Shown here piece by piece: positions 45,741 to 57,519 of a stretch of 64,000 nt of DNA (within the stretch, counting starts at the first letter, position 1; each line of letters starts with the position of its first letter). The notes under the pieces are model-generated. The model was not told the DNA's origin. It saw only the letters and a list, made by a program, of their open reading frames with translations, and did not search any database. Both the position numbers and the translations under genes were made by a program. The stretch lies in NCBI RefSeq assembly GCF_032884065.1, contig NC_088863.1:64131604-64195603 (forward strand). Direction: 5' to 3'. The DNA is from Artemia franciscana (lineage: Eukaryota > Arthropoda > Branchiopoda > Anostraca > Artemiidae).

Positions 45741-46130
45741 TACATGTTGCATGTTTGTTTGCTATGATTGTTCATTTAGTTTCTGTTTGTGTTAGGCTTT
45801 AAAATTCTGAACAAAAGTAAAAGATTATTGTCCATTTTAAGCTTTATTTGCATATTTAGTTTTAGCTGAATCTTTTTAAGATTTATTGATTCATTTATAT
45901 TAGTACAACAAAAGAAAAAAAGGAAAGCAAAGAGAAACCGGAAGAATGGAACAACAAGAACAGTGCAAGAAGAGATGAGAAAAAAGAAACAATATTTTAT
46001 TAAAAACCAAACCAAAACTATTGATCCCCCTCACCCTCCCGCGCATGAAAAGCAAGCTAAATTCATTTTAAGTTACTCCAACCCCATCGAGGTAACACAA
46101 GTCCAGCCTAATGCATGTTAAATTTGAATT
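45741..46130. other. No recognised gene
   Basis: AT-rich spacer. The minus-strand frame at 45776-46015 is Phe-rich and AT-driven, and is not treated as a gene. Confidence 0.35.
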
Positions 46131-46131
46131 A

Positions 46132-46305
46132 CTTTAGTCTTATTAACGAGCAGTTCTGATTTCCCCTTCTCTTCACTTGAGTAGTTACATTTCCTTTTTT
46201 CGCATTGTTACACGTTTCTCTTGTTTTGTAGTTTTTATCGCTTGTTGAGCATGTCTCGTTTGACGTATGTAAACATATTTGCAGTACTTTTTTTTATCGA
46301 TAAAA
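46132..46305. repeat. Direct repeat flanking the Penelope-like element, left copy
   Basis: The phrases 'gagcagttctgatttcccct', 'ttgagcatgtctcgt' and 'atatttgcagt' recur in the same order at 49473-49668. It is a candidate pseudo-LTR of the Penelope-like element, or an unrelated dispersed repeat that happens to flank it. Confidence 0.45.
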
Positions 46306-46599
46306 CAGTCCCAGCATCCTTACCTCAGCGAAGTTCAACCAGGACTGAAAAATAAAATGTGATGAAACGAGGCAATTCATTGAAATGAAAGAGGATGATC
46401 TAAAAACACGTTTTTAACACCAACCTTGCTTTTTTGGCTGCTGATATCATAGGTCTATCTGTGACTGGTTCTGTTTTAATATCTATTTTTTTTATATTTC
46501 GTAAAGTCATTTTTAAATAAATTTGTGCATAGAGCATTTAGTGAATATTCTCCTAATTATTATTAATCTTACGTCTGATTTCAATTGCTTCTCGAACTA

Positions 46600-48690
46600 T
46601 TTGCTTTATGCCTAGGTTATTGCTAATAAGGGTGGAATCTTCAAAAAGTATTTTGTGGCAAGGATTTTCAAAAACATGCCTGCTTAAAGGAGAATTAAAA
46701 GAAATAGAATTAATATTAGAATTCAGAGATTTGGTGATATCATCTTTCTGCCGTTGTAGGCGTTTCTCGAAATTCTGGTGAGTTCTCCCTACATAGAATT
46801 TGCCACAGTCGCATGGTATTTAATAGACTCTCCTTTGGCGAGTAACTGGAGTTTTATCTGTACCAGAATTTAGGAGATTTATGATTTTCAAATTATTGGT
46901 AAATACAACATAGAGATTTTTTTGTGGATACTCTTTTAAGATTCCTAGTGATTTTTTAGATATATGGGAAGTAAATTATGTTTTGGGGCTGATCCGGATT
47001 CTCACATGGTGAATTATCGTTGATTGTATGGGAGTATCTTTTCAGTCTATGGTTAATTTTATTATTAATAAATAAAAGAGGATACCCATTTCCAAAAAAT
47101 ATGTCCCTGATAAAGTCTAGTTCAGCTGTGATGTAGGAATCAGAACAAGTGTTTAGGGCACGATCGACGAGAAATATTACGACAACTCTTTTAGCTTGTG
47201 TGTGGGGGGGGGGAGGTTGATTTAAAATGTAATTATCTATTGTTTTGTGTTGGTTTTCTGTAAATAGTGAAATTGAGTTTGCCTAAGCTACGTATAATTA
47301 GCACATCTAGGAATGAGATTTTATTTGCAATTTCAATTTCTAAGGTAAATTTTAAATTCCTATCGTATGTATTAAGGTGATCCAAAAAAAACCTAAGTTC
47401 GTTTTCCCCATAGTTTCAAAGTGAAATTACGTCATCCATGTAACGTCTCCAAAAGACATGTTTCAAAAAATACGAATTTAATGCCCAATTTTCGATATGC
47501 TCTACATAAATATTCGCCAGTAACCCAGAGAGAGGCGCACCCATGGGTAAGTCATTTGTTTGTTAGTAGAGAGAATTACGGAAATAGAAATACATTGAGT
47601 ACTTGTTAGAAAGTTTAACTAAAGTCATTAAAACATCACAATCTAACCCTGTTTCTGAAACTTTTATTAAGTCATAATTTTCGTTTATTTTATTTCCTAA
47701 TAATTCCTCGGATTCTGCTATATTAATATTTGTATGCATAGACACAATGTTAAAGCTACTGATAATTGTATTTTCTGAAATATTTATGTATATGAGTTTT
47801 TCAACTAAATCAACCGAATTACATATGCAAGATTTTTGAGAAAAAAGCAAAGGTTAGGAGGCTGTACATAACTATTTTTCCAATGTTGGAGGCGGGGGCT
47901 TTCGTACAAACTACGATGGGCCTTAAAGGAATGCCTTGCTTATGTAATTTTTATAGACCATAAAATTTTGGAAAAAAGCTACCCCGGGGAAAAAGTTATT
48001 ATATAATCGTGGAGTAATTTTACCATTTTGTTTTAGATCTTATAATTCTTTTATAATTGTGTTAGCAAACTGATCAGTATGATCGTAGGTTATAGTTTTT
48101 TATCTAGTTTTGTCATTTAGATGTGCATAAATTTTTGTGCCGTAATCTGCCGATGACAACCCATGAGAACCAAAGAATTGCTTTTATCTGCTTTAGTTAT
48201 AGTGATGGACGGGTCTTTGCGGAGATTAGATAGAATTCTTAGGTCACGCAAATTATTTGGTTTTATATTGGCGGGAGAATTAGCCTATTTTTTTAATATT
48301 ATTATTATTGTAAAGGTTATCAATAAGATCCCTTTATCCGACCCTAACTTCGTCTGGGTCGGAAATAGATGAATAAAATTTGCGCAAAGAAGATTCTAGA
48401 GAGGAACTTGTTTCGGAAGAAAAGAGAATTTTGGACCCTTTTCGAGAGTTTGAATTTCCAATGGTTCAAGCGTTCTAGAGGACAAATTAACCACAGCTGG
48501 TCCAGGAGTGAATCTTGGAGCGTAAATAGGGTTATTCATTGATGATTCGTTTCGTAGGTTTTCCAATTTTTTAATCAGTCGTTCCCTTGATAAGCGGAAA
48601 TCATGACTAAATAAATTTCTTTCCAATTCAGCAACTTGGTAAAAATCAGTAGAAGACAAATTTTCAAATAAAGACTTTTCTAGAGATTTC
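46600..48690 (-). pseudogene. Penelope-like element (RT plus GIY-YIG endonuclease)
   Basis: The reading runs from 48690 down: an N-terminal region (48659-48396) with NLSSRTLEPLEIQTLEKG; an RT finger region near 48000; the first catalytic box SFNIVSMHTNINIAESEELL (47760); LPMGAPLSGLLANIYVEHIE (47530); and the catalytic YMDD at 47431-47442. The C-terminal GIY-YIG nuclease near 46850-46755 reads IPCDCGKFYVGRTHQNFEKR, with one stop just before IPC. Stops and shifts are present, so it is inactive. The domain order is that of classical Penelope-like elements, which prime at a nick made by the GIY-YIG domain. Confidence 0.85.
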
Positions 48691-49092
48691 CTTTTAGAGA
48701 AAATAATGTATCTTTTCTGTTTGTTTTTTTTTGTCTTTAAAAATGTGTATTAATGTTTTTAATTGTAATGTATGATCAAACCGCTCTTCTTTTCGAGTAT
48801 TTAAGTGTAATCTGAATCTTAAAGACTTGGGAATAAGATCTTCAAATTTGCAAGATTCCGAGAATATTTGTTGGTTAATAATATTAGCATGTTATTGCCT
48901 AAACTAATAAAGTAAAATATATCATTGGTCAACTGCTCCCCATAATCAAGACGTAAAGAGCGACGGAAACCACACTTTCTTTTCATAACAAACACCAAAA
49001 AACAATATTGAATTTCTCAAAAAAAAAATTCATTTTAATTTTATTGATTTTACCCTGTTGTAAGTTTTTTCTTCTCATACGTTTTTGTATTT

Positions 49093-49123
49093 CTGAGGAC
49101 AACCCTTGGACATAGGGCCGAAA
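49093..49123 (+). ncRNA. Second hammerhead-like core (candidate)
   Basis: CTGAGGA (49093-49099), a CCCT/AGGG stem around a loop, then GAAA (49120-49123) and TATT, as at 1113-1147. The stem carries mismatches next to the core. The motif lies on the plus strand, whereas the adjacent Penelope-like element reads on the minus strand, so its owner is unclear. Confidence 0.25.
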
Positions 49124-49184
49124 TATTCATTCTAATTTGTTTCCCACTGTCTTGAGAAATTCCTTATTGTTTTTTTTTTGTTTT

Positions 49185-50130
49185 TGGTGTTTGTCCCTCG
49201 GAAAATATCAGCCCAAGGCAGCTGGTTGGTCTCCAATCCCTTTGGACTTAAAAAAAAAAAAAGAAAAAGGATTAGAACTCTCAGTTTCTGATCTAATGAG
49301 TAAATCCCAAAGTTACTTTGACTTTGAGGTGGGGATAAGGAAGGGGTAATCCCTCTCCTTAAAGAAATAAATTCTGCTCATTTTGGAGTTTATTGTTATT
49401 CCTTACTTTGATAATAACAACGTAGACCAATTATATACCCAGAATCACAAGGGAGTAGATATCAATTTAACATTTTTAGTTTCGTTGACGAGCAATTCTG
49501 ATTTTCCCCTTTTCTTCTTCACTTGATCAGTTGCAATTCCTTTTTTCTTATTGTTAGATGTTTATGTTCTTTTCTGTTTTTATCGGCATTGAGCATGTCT
49601 CGTCGGATATATTGAGTATGCCTCGTGAGCATACCTAAAGATATTTGCGGTCTTTTTTTTATCTTTGTTTGTCCTTTTTGGTGGCCGGCGCATAACCTCC
49701 CCCTCGGAAAATACAACCCGCGGGAAATGGCCCCCTCGGAAAAAAATTACGGAAAATACTCCTCAATGGAAAAAAAAAACACGAAAAATACCCTTCCCTG
49801 GAAAAAAAACACGGAAAATATCGCTTCGGGGAAAAAATATCCCCCACCCTTGAAAACATCAACCCCACGCAGCTGGTTGGTCTCTAATCCCTTTGGACTT
49901 AAAAAAAAACAAAAAAAAACTAGAGGCCTCATTTATGATCTAATGAGCACCCTGCGAAGTTTTTTTTACCTTGAAGTGGAGGTGTGGATAAGAATGGGGA
50001 ATCCCCCTCCTGTAGGCAATAGATCCTGCTCATTTTTGGGTTTAATGTTATTTTTTACTTTCATAATAACTGCGCGGACCAGAAATATACCCAGAAATCA
50101 TAAGGAAGTGGATATCAATTTAAAATGTTG
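49185..50130. repeat. Duplicated segment, about 650 bp period, with short tandem repeats
   Basis: 'cagctggttggtctccaatc' then 'cctttggacttaaaaaaa' occurs at 49219 and 49869, and the following 260 bases match in order (to 'gatatcaatttaacattt' at 49459 and 50112). Between them, 49700-49850, are degenerate short units of 'ctcggaaaatac'. The right flank direct repeat of the Penelope-like element (49473-49668) lies inside the first unit. Confidence 0.7.
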
Positions 50131-50514
50131 ATATGTTTTTAAAAGTTTCTTTTGTACCCCTCCCTCCCCCCAAAAAAACCTTGGTGGAAAATACCTTTTT
50201 GCTGGCTTTTTGTTAGGAAACTTTTCACGGAGGGGATTACCAGCCTGATTTTAAAAACAATCAGAAATTAAAGTCTTTTTCAAATAAAAGTGCAAAAAAA
50301 ACATTTTTCACCTGAGATCGTCGGCAAGAAAGTTTCTGAGTGGAATTTTGAGCTAGAATGGACTTGTCTTGGGTGAATATCCCAGGAGGGGGGGGGGTAT
50401 TTTTATGTGACAAGAGCTTTCCATGGTGGAATTTTTCCAAAGGGGAAGGAATTTTTATGAAGAAGAGCCAAATTTCCCGGTATTATTTGAGGACGATTAG
50501 AAATTAGATTTGAA

Positions 50515-52380
50515 AAAAAATATTGTTTAGCTGAAAGTAGGCTAATGAGCAACATCAAAACTTAAAATGGACATAAATTATAATGTATGCTTTATTATAG
50601 TTTAGTACATAGTATATGTATACTTTTAATTAATCGTAAGTTCAGACTTTTTGTCCTCAATTTCCAATCATTCGTTATGAATGAGTGTCGATGAGTGCAC
50701 AGCGGGGACAAGGGATGGTGCCTGGAACAACCTTGAGGGAGCTGGATTTTTGGGATGATCTGATAAACAATTAGAGAATAGAAATTAGAAAAATAAGTTT
50801 TTTCAACTGAAAGTACAGAAAAATATTGATTAAGACAAAAATTAATTCATATATGAGTGGGGCTGCACCCTTAGAATCCCTTGCTTTTTAAACTAAAGCC
50901 TCTATTGCTTTGACAAAGCTCTTATTCTAATTTGGCAGGCCTAATATTTGTGAAGTCTTTATTACAAATTTGAAAAAGGTCAAAATTTAACGTTAAGAAA
51001 GAGGGGCCTAGGAGGGGGAAGCCCCCACATATATGGAACAATTTTATTTATTTTAAGTTTCAATACGGGTCCTTACTTTTAGTTAGAAAAAAACGTTTTT
51101 TTTTCTATTAAAATTTCATTAACTTGTTGATTTCATAAAAGTGTTACGGTATTGAAAATTAAAAATATTTTAATAACAACTTTGTATCTTAATCCTTTAC
51201 GAACAAGTGAAACACAAGGGTGGTTAAATTAGAATAAAGGCTTTTGAAAATTCTAAAAAAACGTTAGTGTGAAGAGCAAGGTATTGTAGAGGGAGTACCC
51301 TCCTAATGTTTCTAGGCAATTACTCCCCACCCCCGCGGAAAAATAATCCCCGAGAAATACCCTCAGAGGAAAATACCCCCGAGAAAAATAAGGCTTTCTA
51401 AATCTGAGAGTTTTATTTAACTTTTTTCCATGAGGGTGGGGGGGGGCAGGAATTTTGGTACTTGTGTATTATGCGCCACTTACTTAAGTTTACGCTGTGT
51501 AAAACTCGAGAACAAACCGGTGTCTTCGTTAGTTTCTTTCAGCTTAGCACGAGACAAAACAAAGACAAGTGACAGAATATAAAAAAAAAATTGTGCTACA
51601 TAGTTACACATAAGAGGGGGGGGGGGGTAAAGTATTTGGACAGTGTGAAGACAGAAAATAATTGTTACTTCATAATATGCAAAATAATTGTACCTAACAC
51701 ATTTTGCATGCAGACCCGCTATACTTTACCCCACCCCCCCTTCTAATGTGGAAATATATAGCCCAAATTTGTCAATGAATTCAGGCAATTTGGTGTTGCG
51801 ATGAGTAGTTAGTGGTAGCAGTAGCAGCATATAATATTATAAATATAAAAAAAACACTAAATTTTTGAAAACATCAGTGCTGACCCAGAATTATTATGGT
51901 TTATGCCAATTTTTCACGTGCAGATGTTTCGGTGGAATTATCTGGGGGCTATTTTCTGCATGTTTTGATTTCTGAGAAATAATTTCCACGGAAGGGGGAA
52001 TTCCTGGAGTGATCAAGAAACCGATTAGAGATAAAAGTCATGCTATGGAGAACTTTTCAGGCTGATCCGTCCGTAAGCAATTTTACAGGGAGAGGGATTC
52101 AAAACGAGGATAGAACTGTCTGGAGGAAATTTAAGGGGGGGGGTACTTTACGTTGGATGAACTTTCACGAAAGGAGATTCCTGTATGGGGGAAGGTCGCC
52201 CTCTCTAGTATAAGAAAGGTGTCCCCTCTTTAATACTTCGCTCTTTACCCTAAAGTTTGACTGTTTGTTCCAATTTTTTAAGAGCGTTTACTGAAAAACA
52301 GGGGCTTTTTAATTAGGATAGTAAGCTTTTCTAAAAGTAATAACAGCCTTAGCGTAAACAGTAAAGTAATGAGGGGGGCC
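50515..52380. repeat. Decayed members of a fold-back repeat family
   Basis: Fragments near 50530 ('gctgaaagtaggctaatgag'), 50800-50900, 51045-51110, 51175-51305 and 52200-52290 match the intact inverted repeat at 52493-52806 or the segment at 52970-53180. For example, 51178-51305 and 52975-53100 share 'gttaaattagaataa' and 'cgttagcgtgaaga'. G-rich and C-rich runs (51423, 51615, 51735) also belong to an element shared with 20340-20560. None is coding. Confidence 0.55.
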
Positions 52381-52492
52381 CTTCATTTAAGGACTAAATC
52401 TTCCAAAATTTATTTGCAAATTGGGTTTTAATTTTTATGTAAGGTGAGCAAAATTCAAACCTGCGTTAGCTCAAAAATGTTCAGAAATTAAA

Positions 52493-52806
52493 TAAAAAAA
52501 AAGGTTTTTTAACTGAAAGAAAGGAGTAACATTAAAACTTAAAACGAACAGAAATATACTTACTACGTTGTGGCTCACTTCCACTTTCCGTATATGAAAA
52601 GGGGTTGTCCCCTCCTCAACGCCTCACTCTTTAGACTGAAGTTTAAATTATTTTAAAAAGTAGAGGTGTGACAAAGAGTCAAACTTTAGTGCTTAGTGTA
52701 GAGGTTTTGAGGAAGGAATAGCACCTTTCATATACGGAATAATTTCTGTTTGTTTAAAGTTTTAGTGCCATTCCTTACTTTCAGTTCGAAAACTTGTTTT
52801 TTCATT
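52493..52806. mobile_element. Fold-back (hairpin) MITE-like element
   Basis: The left arm ('aactgaaagaaaggagtaac', 'attaaaacttaaaacga', 'ccgtatatgaaaaggg', 'ctcctcaacgcctcactctt') is the inverse of the right arm ending at 52806. Arms are about 130-150 bases with a short centre near 52640-52670. The transcript would fold into a long hairpin. Neighbouring fragments show it is a multi-copy family. Confidence 0.7.
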
Positions 52807-52959
52807 TAATTCAAAAAAGAAAATCCTGTTACCTATTGCTTACACATAGCATTTGTTATTGTGAAGTAAACAGACATTTTTTGGGGCGCAAATTTTACCT
52901 GGGGGAATTTCCAGTGGTGGGATGTGGGGGATACCCCCTCTTAAATACTTCGATCATTA

Positions 52960-53180
52960 CGCTGAAGTATAATTTTTGTATCCCAATCATTTACGAACAA
53001 AAAATGAAATACAAGGTTCGTTAAATTAGAATAAGATAGTTGTTTGAACATTCTAAATAACGTTAGCGTGAAGAACGAGGTAGTTTGGAGGGAGTATCCT
53101 CCCCATATCGTAATAATTTGATGTTTGAGTTTTAATGTTTATCCTTATTTTCAGTTGAAAAAACCTTCTTTTTTGTTTAA
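52960..53180. repeat. Second copy of the 51178-51305 repeat
   Basis: It includes 'tgtatcccaatcatttacga' and 'gttagcgtgaagaacgagg', as in 51178-51305, and ends with the arm phrase 'ccttattttcagttga'. It belongs to the fold-back family described above. Confidence 0.55.
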
Positions 53181-53257
53181 TCACTCAAAGGCACAAATAT
53201 TTCTCAAGGAAAAACACTGAAATGCCGCTGATTTCACGCTTTGGATGCGTGAGCCAA

Positions 53258-53259
<2 letters not shown>

Positions 53260-53326
<67 letters not shown>
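53260..53326. repeat. (TA)n microsatellite
   Basis: About 30 TA units directly abut the long inverted repeat that begins at 53326. Confidence 0.95.
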
Positions 53327-53331
<5 letters not shown>

Positions 53332-54103
53332 GCCCTAGCAATTTTCTGCTGATGCATTATTTTTTTGTGATTCTTTTATGAATTCAATGTAGTAGAGTTC
53401 TTCCCTGCGTTCAGAGTGAAGAACGTAAAAATCATAATGTGCGACTCTTTGGTTTTTATTTTCAAACATAAAGTTGGCTTACCTAGCTTATAAATTATTT
53501 TTAACTAACATATAATTAATATATATTAAATGACGACATACTTACTCACGACACGACTGCCTGTCCATGGATTACTTTTTATGGTTGGTTGATAGTGTAT
53601 GGCTATGCTGTTTGACCTATGTGATTGTATGGATGAGTAGGGTTAAGGCCTCATTCAAGTACTGATCTATATTAATTACTAAAGTAGGAAAACAGTCTTT
53701 CTTTCTCCTTCTGTCTTCCTTTTTTTTTATGGTGCATGTTTATTTCTGTGTTTGTGCTGTTGCATTGGTGATTTCTTTTTCATTATGTATATTATATATC
53801 CATACAATCACATAGGTCAAACAGCATAGCCATACACAATCAACCATAAAGAATAATCCATGGACAGGCAGTCGTGTCGTCAGTAAGTATAAGTCGTCAT
53901 TTTGTATATATGAATTATATGTTAGTTAAAATAATTTATAGCATAGATAAGCCAACTTTATGTTTGAAAAAAAAAACCCAAAGAGTCGCACATTATAATT
54001 TGTATGTTCTTCACTCTGAACGCAGGGAAGAATTCTACTACATTGAACTCATCAAAGAAACACGAAAAATAATGCACCAGCAGAAAATTGCTAGGGCTGA
54101 TGT
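53326..54103. repeat. Long inverted repeat, arms about 300 bp
   Basis: The left arm (53326-53634) begins ACATCAGCCCTAGCAATTTT and is the inverse of 53798-54103, with a 163 base loop. Conservation runs through the whole arm, including the phrases 'ctgcgttcagagtgaagaac' and 'ggacaggcagtcgtgtcg'. The right arm has an open frame on the plus strand (to 54113, containing LHSERREEFYYIELIKETRK). The left arm has the same frame on the minus strand but with one base more in an A-run. The element could be a foldback-type mobile element or a recent inverted duplication of a coding fragment. Confidence 0.8.
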
Positions 54104-54595
54104 TTCTAACTAAACAAATCTCCAATATAATCAATAAAACAAGCATGCCTTAGGGTAGCCAGAAAATTAAACATTTAAAAAAATTAAACAGGCAGCCCAA
54201 CACCCATCCTGAATCTCCCTCATTTTTTTTTCTTGACTCAAAAATACATATCCAAACAGTCCCTTACTTAAAGTTCAGACTGTAAAACGAAACTATGTAT
54301 ATATTATTGACTCTAAGAATAATCATAAAAAATTAATAACAAACTGTCCTGCCATTATTTCTCATATTATTCTCCAAAGAGAAGCTTGTAATTTTGAGAT
54401 TTCAAACTCTGCAATCTTCATTTACAAGAGTCTTTTTCAATCCTGCTAAGTTTACAGCAGTTAAAATGCGTAGTCAAATGCAACTAGTAGCAACAACTGC
54501 CGGGGGATCACTAATTCAAATTGCTAAAGATCGCTTCTGTAGCAGCTTTTAACAGCTTATTGTCATACCGAGGGAAAAAAGGAAGACCGATATTA
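54104..54595. other. HDHD3 downstream region
   Basis: AT-rich sequence downstream of the HDHD3 stop. Candidate AATAAT-type poly(A) hexamers occur near 54585 and 54370 on the minus strand. No other gene is seen. Confidence 0.35.
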
Positions 54596-55324
54596 TTACT
54601 TGAAACATTCTTCAATAAAAAGTTTAAGATTTTGAATACTATTAAACCTTGGAATATTCTTCATACTGTCATCCTGATTTACAAGTATCGCCTCCCATCC
54701 TGCTAGTTTTGGAGGCTTGTAGTCAAAATGAAAACTATCGCCAATATGAACAGCTTCCCATGGCTTCAATCCACTGCATTTCAGTAAGGCTAAATCAAAT
54801 ATTTGTCGCTCAGGCTTACAAAACTTTACATCATACGAATTAATAACAAAATCAAATCGGCTTAGCATGGATAAATTGTCAAGAATAGTATAAATCCTAG
54901 GATCAAAGTTTGTTATCACCCCAATCGCTTTCTTTTTATCACGGAGGAAATCCAGAAGCTCAACAGATCCATTTTCCAGGTTCCAGCATAATGGGCTCTT
55001 GAATTTTTCAATCAGTGCTTCTGCTATACATAATAATGATATTTCATCAAGCTCTGTACCTTCGAAAGTTTTATTAACTAACTTTGTCCACCACTCAGTC
55101 CAGTGCATTTGATGCCTTGCACCAAAACATGGAAAACGTTCATTTTGTTCGATCCACGACTGCTTAAAGTTATTAGACAAAAGCTTCAGATCTGTTTTAA
55201 AACCACGCTTTTCGGCTTCTTCCATATAGAGTAGTACAGGATTTCTTGAGAAATTTAATAGCGTTCCTGTTACATCAAATGTTATGAGACGTGCACCCCT
55301 TATGCAGGTTTGTAGCTTCAACAT
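54596..55324 (-). CDS. HDHD3: HAD-like hydrolase, HDHD3 / Reg-2 type
   Basis: An intact 242-codon frame without stops, the usual length of the family. HAD motifs: I, FDVTGTL (Asp17 nucleophile; Thr19 replaces the usual second Asp); II, VITNF (Thr138); III, CKPE (Lys170); IV, IGDSFHFDY (Asp196 and Asp201 bind Mg). The cap region carries WTEWWTKLV, typical of HDHD3/Reg-2 proteins. The start MLKLQ sits 14 bases after a T-rich AG acceptor (near 55338), suggesting a 5' UTR intron. The family's physiological substrate is poorly known. The missing second Asp may weaken phosphatase chemistry, but it is shared by fly Reg-2. This is the only intact host gene in the window. Confidence 0.92.
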   Translation of the reverse strand: MLKLQTCIRGARLITFDVTGTLLNFSRNPVLLYMEEAEKRGFKTDLKLLSNNFKQSWIEQNERFPCFGARHQMHWTEWWTKLVNKTFEGTELDEISLLCIAEALIEKFKSPLCWNLENGSVELLDFLRDKKKAIGVITNFDPRIYTILDNLSMLSRFDFVINSYDVKFCKPERQIFDLALLKCSGLKPWEAVHIGDSFHFDYKPPKLAGWEAILVNQDDSMKNIPRFNSIQNLKLFIEECFK

Positions 55325-55338
55325 TGCACGACGTAAAC

Positions 55339-57519
55339 CTGAAAAATGATTTCTTCAATAAAAACTAAGAAAAGGCAATGATTTGGCTATCTCTGGACTT
55401 GAGGTACTGAAACCTTTTCGTCTGATTTTCGTCAGATACACCGGGCTAATTTAAGCAGAAAATAAACTGTTAAGCGCTTTTTATTCAGTTTCAATTACCT
55501 AGCACCACTAAAAAAAAACAGAATTTATCGCATAATCGCATAATTTATCGTATATTGATCGAAGCGATTCAAAAGAAACGGAATGAAAGAGGAAAGTTTA
55601 GTCTGTGAAGTGATTTAAGGACTTGAGCCTAAGAAAAGTATCCAAAACGGCTGAAATAGCATACTATGTTATTTAAATAGGCCGGTGTAAGTAACTAACC
55701 AATCTATTGAATAGCCCAAATGTTTCATTTCATATTATAAGCGATGATTTAAAATCGGAAGAAGAGTCTTCAGTACCTCTAGCTCAGAGAAAACCACATC
55801 GTTATTACTATTATTTTTTTAATATCATCTGAAGTAGATTTTATAGAGAAAAAAGTACATATGGAAATATGATTATTTGCAACCTACTGCACCAGAATAA
55901 AAATGGAAAAAATATAGTTGTAAAAAAATTAAAAAAAAACATGATTCTAAATCTCGTATTAAAACTTAGTCATCAACTCTACAAAACAAAACGGAGTTAT
56001 ACTGTTCATTGAAATCATCCCACAATAAATCTTTCAGCCAATAGTCTCTTTAGATAAGGATCTCCTGTCCCTTTAAAGAGTTCAGATGAGGAAAAAGGAA
56101 ACCAATCCATTAATTGAACTTGATTTGAAAAGTTACAAGGCTGAGAAAATTTGCTAGATCCTCTAAAAAAGTAGCTAACCATCCTCAAAAGAGCAAGCGA
56201 TCTTCATAAAAGTCCAATAATCAGATTTAACACAAATAGTAATAGAAAAATCAAAAGTAGCTGATTTAAGCAGAAACCGAAACTTCTAGTGCCTTATTTA
56301 AATAACAAAAAAGACTGTACAACAACAAAGAAAGGGTTTCTGACAATTTATGGGACAGTGTAACAATTTTACTACAAAAAGAGAGAAAAAATATAAATTG
56401 AAAATTCTGAGAAAGCAAATCTAAAATTATCAAAAAAATTATTTATTGAACTTCCCAGTTTCTGAGACAGCAATGCAGCTCCATGGCGCATCTACTCCTA
56501 AGTCTGCAAATGGTCAATATTAATGTGTTTAGTTTGGAGTAACTGAGCATACGTGGATCATTGCACAGATGGGGAGGGGAGGAAAGGGGTGCTTAATGTG
56601 GGAAATGCTTTTACTCTTAGTAAACCTTCAGGTAAGTATAGTTTTATTGGAGAGGAGGCAGGGATTCAAAATTAATCTCTAATCTTCCGTTACTTGTGGA
56701 AATGTTAGTCGATTAGGCCTGTAAACAGTGTGTTTGGGAGTGATAGTTCCCTTCTTGGGGGATTTTTTTTCTTTGGAACATAAGAGATAACATTCTGATA
56801 TTTAATGGTACAATTAGAAGAGATGCAATGGAAGGGGCATCAAGAGTACCACAAGAAAATTTTCCAGAAGAATGGGCTGCTAACGCGCTCTTTGTTTTAT
56901 CAAAAGCTATACGGGAATATTTCTCATGTGGCTGATTATATTTGTTTTCTGTGTCTTCTCCATTGCTCCCTGTGAGGGTTAACAGCCGACATCTCTAGAA
57001 TTTTTAATAATGCTATAAACGAGATAAAAAAGAAATTTCTAGAAAACCTTGAAAATGGTGACCTTAAAAAATCATTTTTGATATTTCAGACCATCCCCCT
57101 ACAAAACCAATGTTTGGCGAAAAGTGCACTTTTTAATGGATTGTTGTCATTCTCTAAGCATTTTTAACCAAATATTAAAACTGAATAAGGTAAACGAAGG
57201 TGGAACTGAAGGAGTGTTGCATCAAATGGTTTGGAGCAATGAATTGTGTTGCAAGAGCAACAGTTTGGTTTTTTCATGTCTTTTTTTTCAAGCACCCTGA
57301 TTTCAGCTTATTCCTAGGAAGTGGTAAGGGTCTAAACTTCGCGGTTTTTCCGGAAAGTGTGGACCTTAGGCCGGATTGATGAATATGACTTTGCATTTTA
57401 AAAAGCTTAATAGAACTCTTGCTTGTGGCTAAAAATCTATTGTTTCTATCCATTTCTGTTCGTGATTTCAGCTGAGTTTATCATTTGTTTTTTTTTACAC
57501 TTGGGATTGTGTTAGAGAA
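55339..57519. other. HDHD3 upstream region, no other recognised gene
   Basis: AT-rich. It presumably includes the HDHD3 first intron and promoter. A 41-codon plus-strand frame at 56815-56938 (EGASRVPQENFPEEWAANAL) has coding-like character, but no family is recognised. Confidence 0.35.

Noticed and set aside
47421-47609. Plus-strand frame over the Penelope-like RT
   Set aside because: It is antisense to the YMDD-containing RT region, which is well conserved on the minus strand.
49625-50131. 168-codon plus-strand frame
   Set aside because: It spans the degenerate 'ctcggaaaatac' units and A-runs. Its repeats (KKN-type) are sequence artefacts, and both strands are open.
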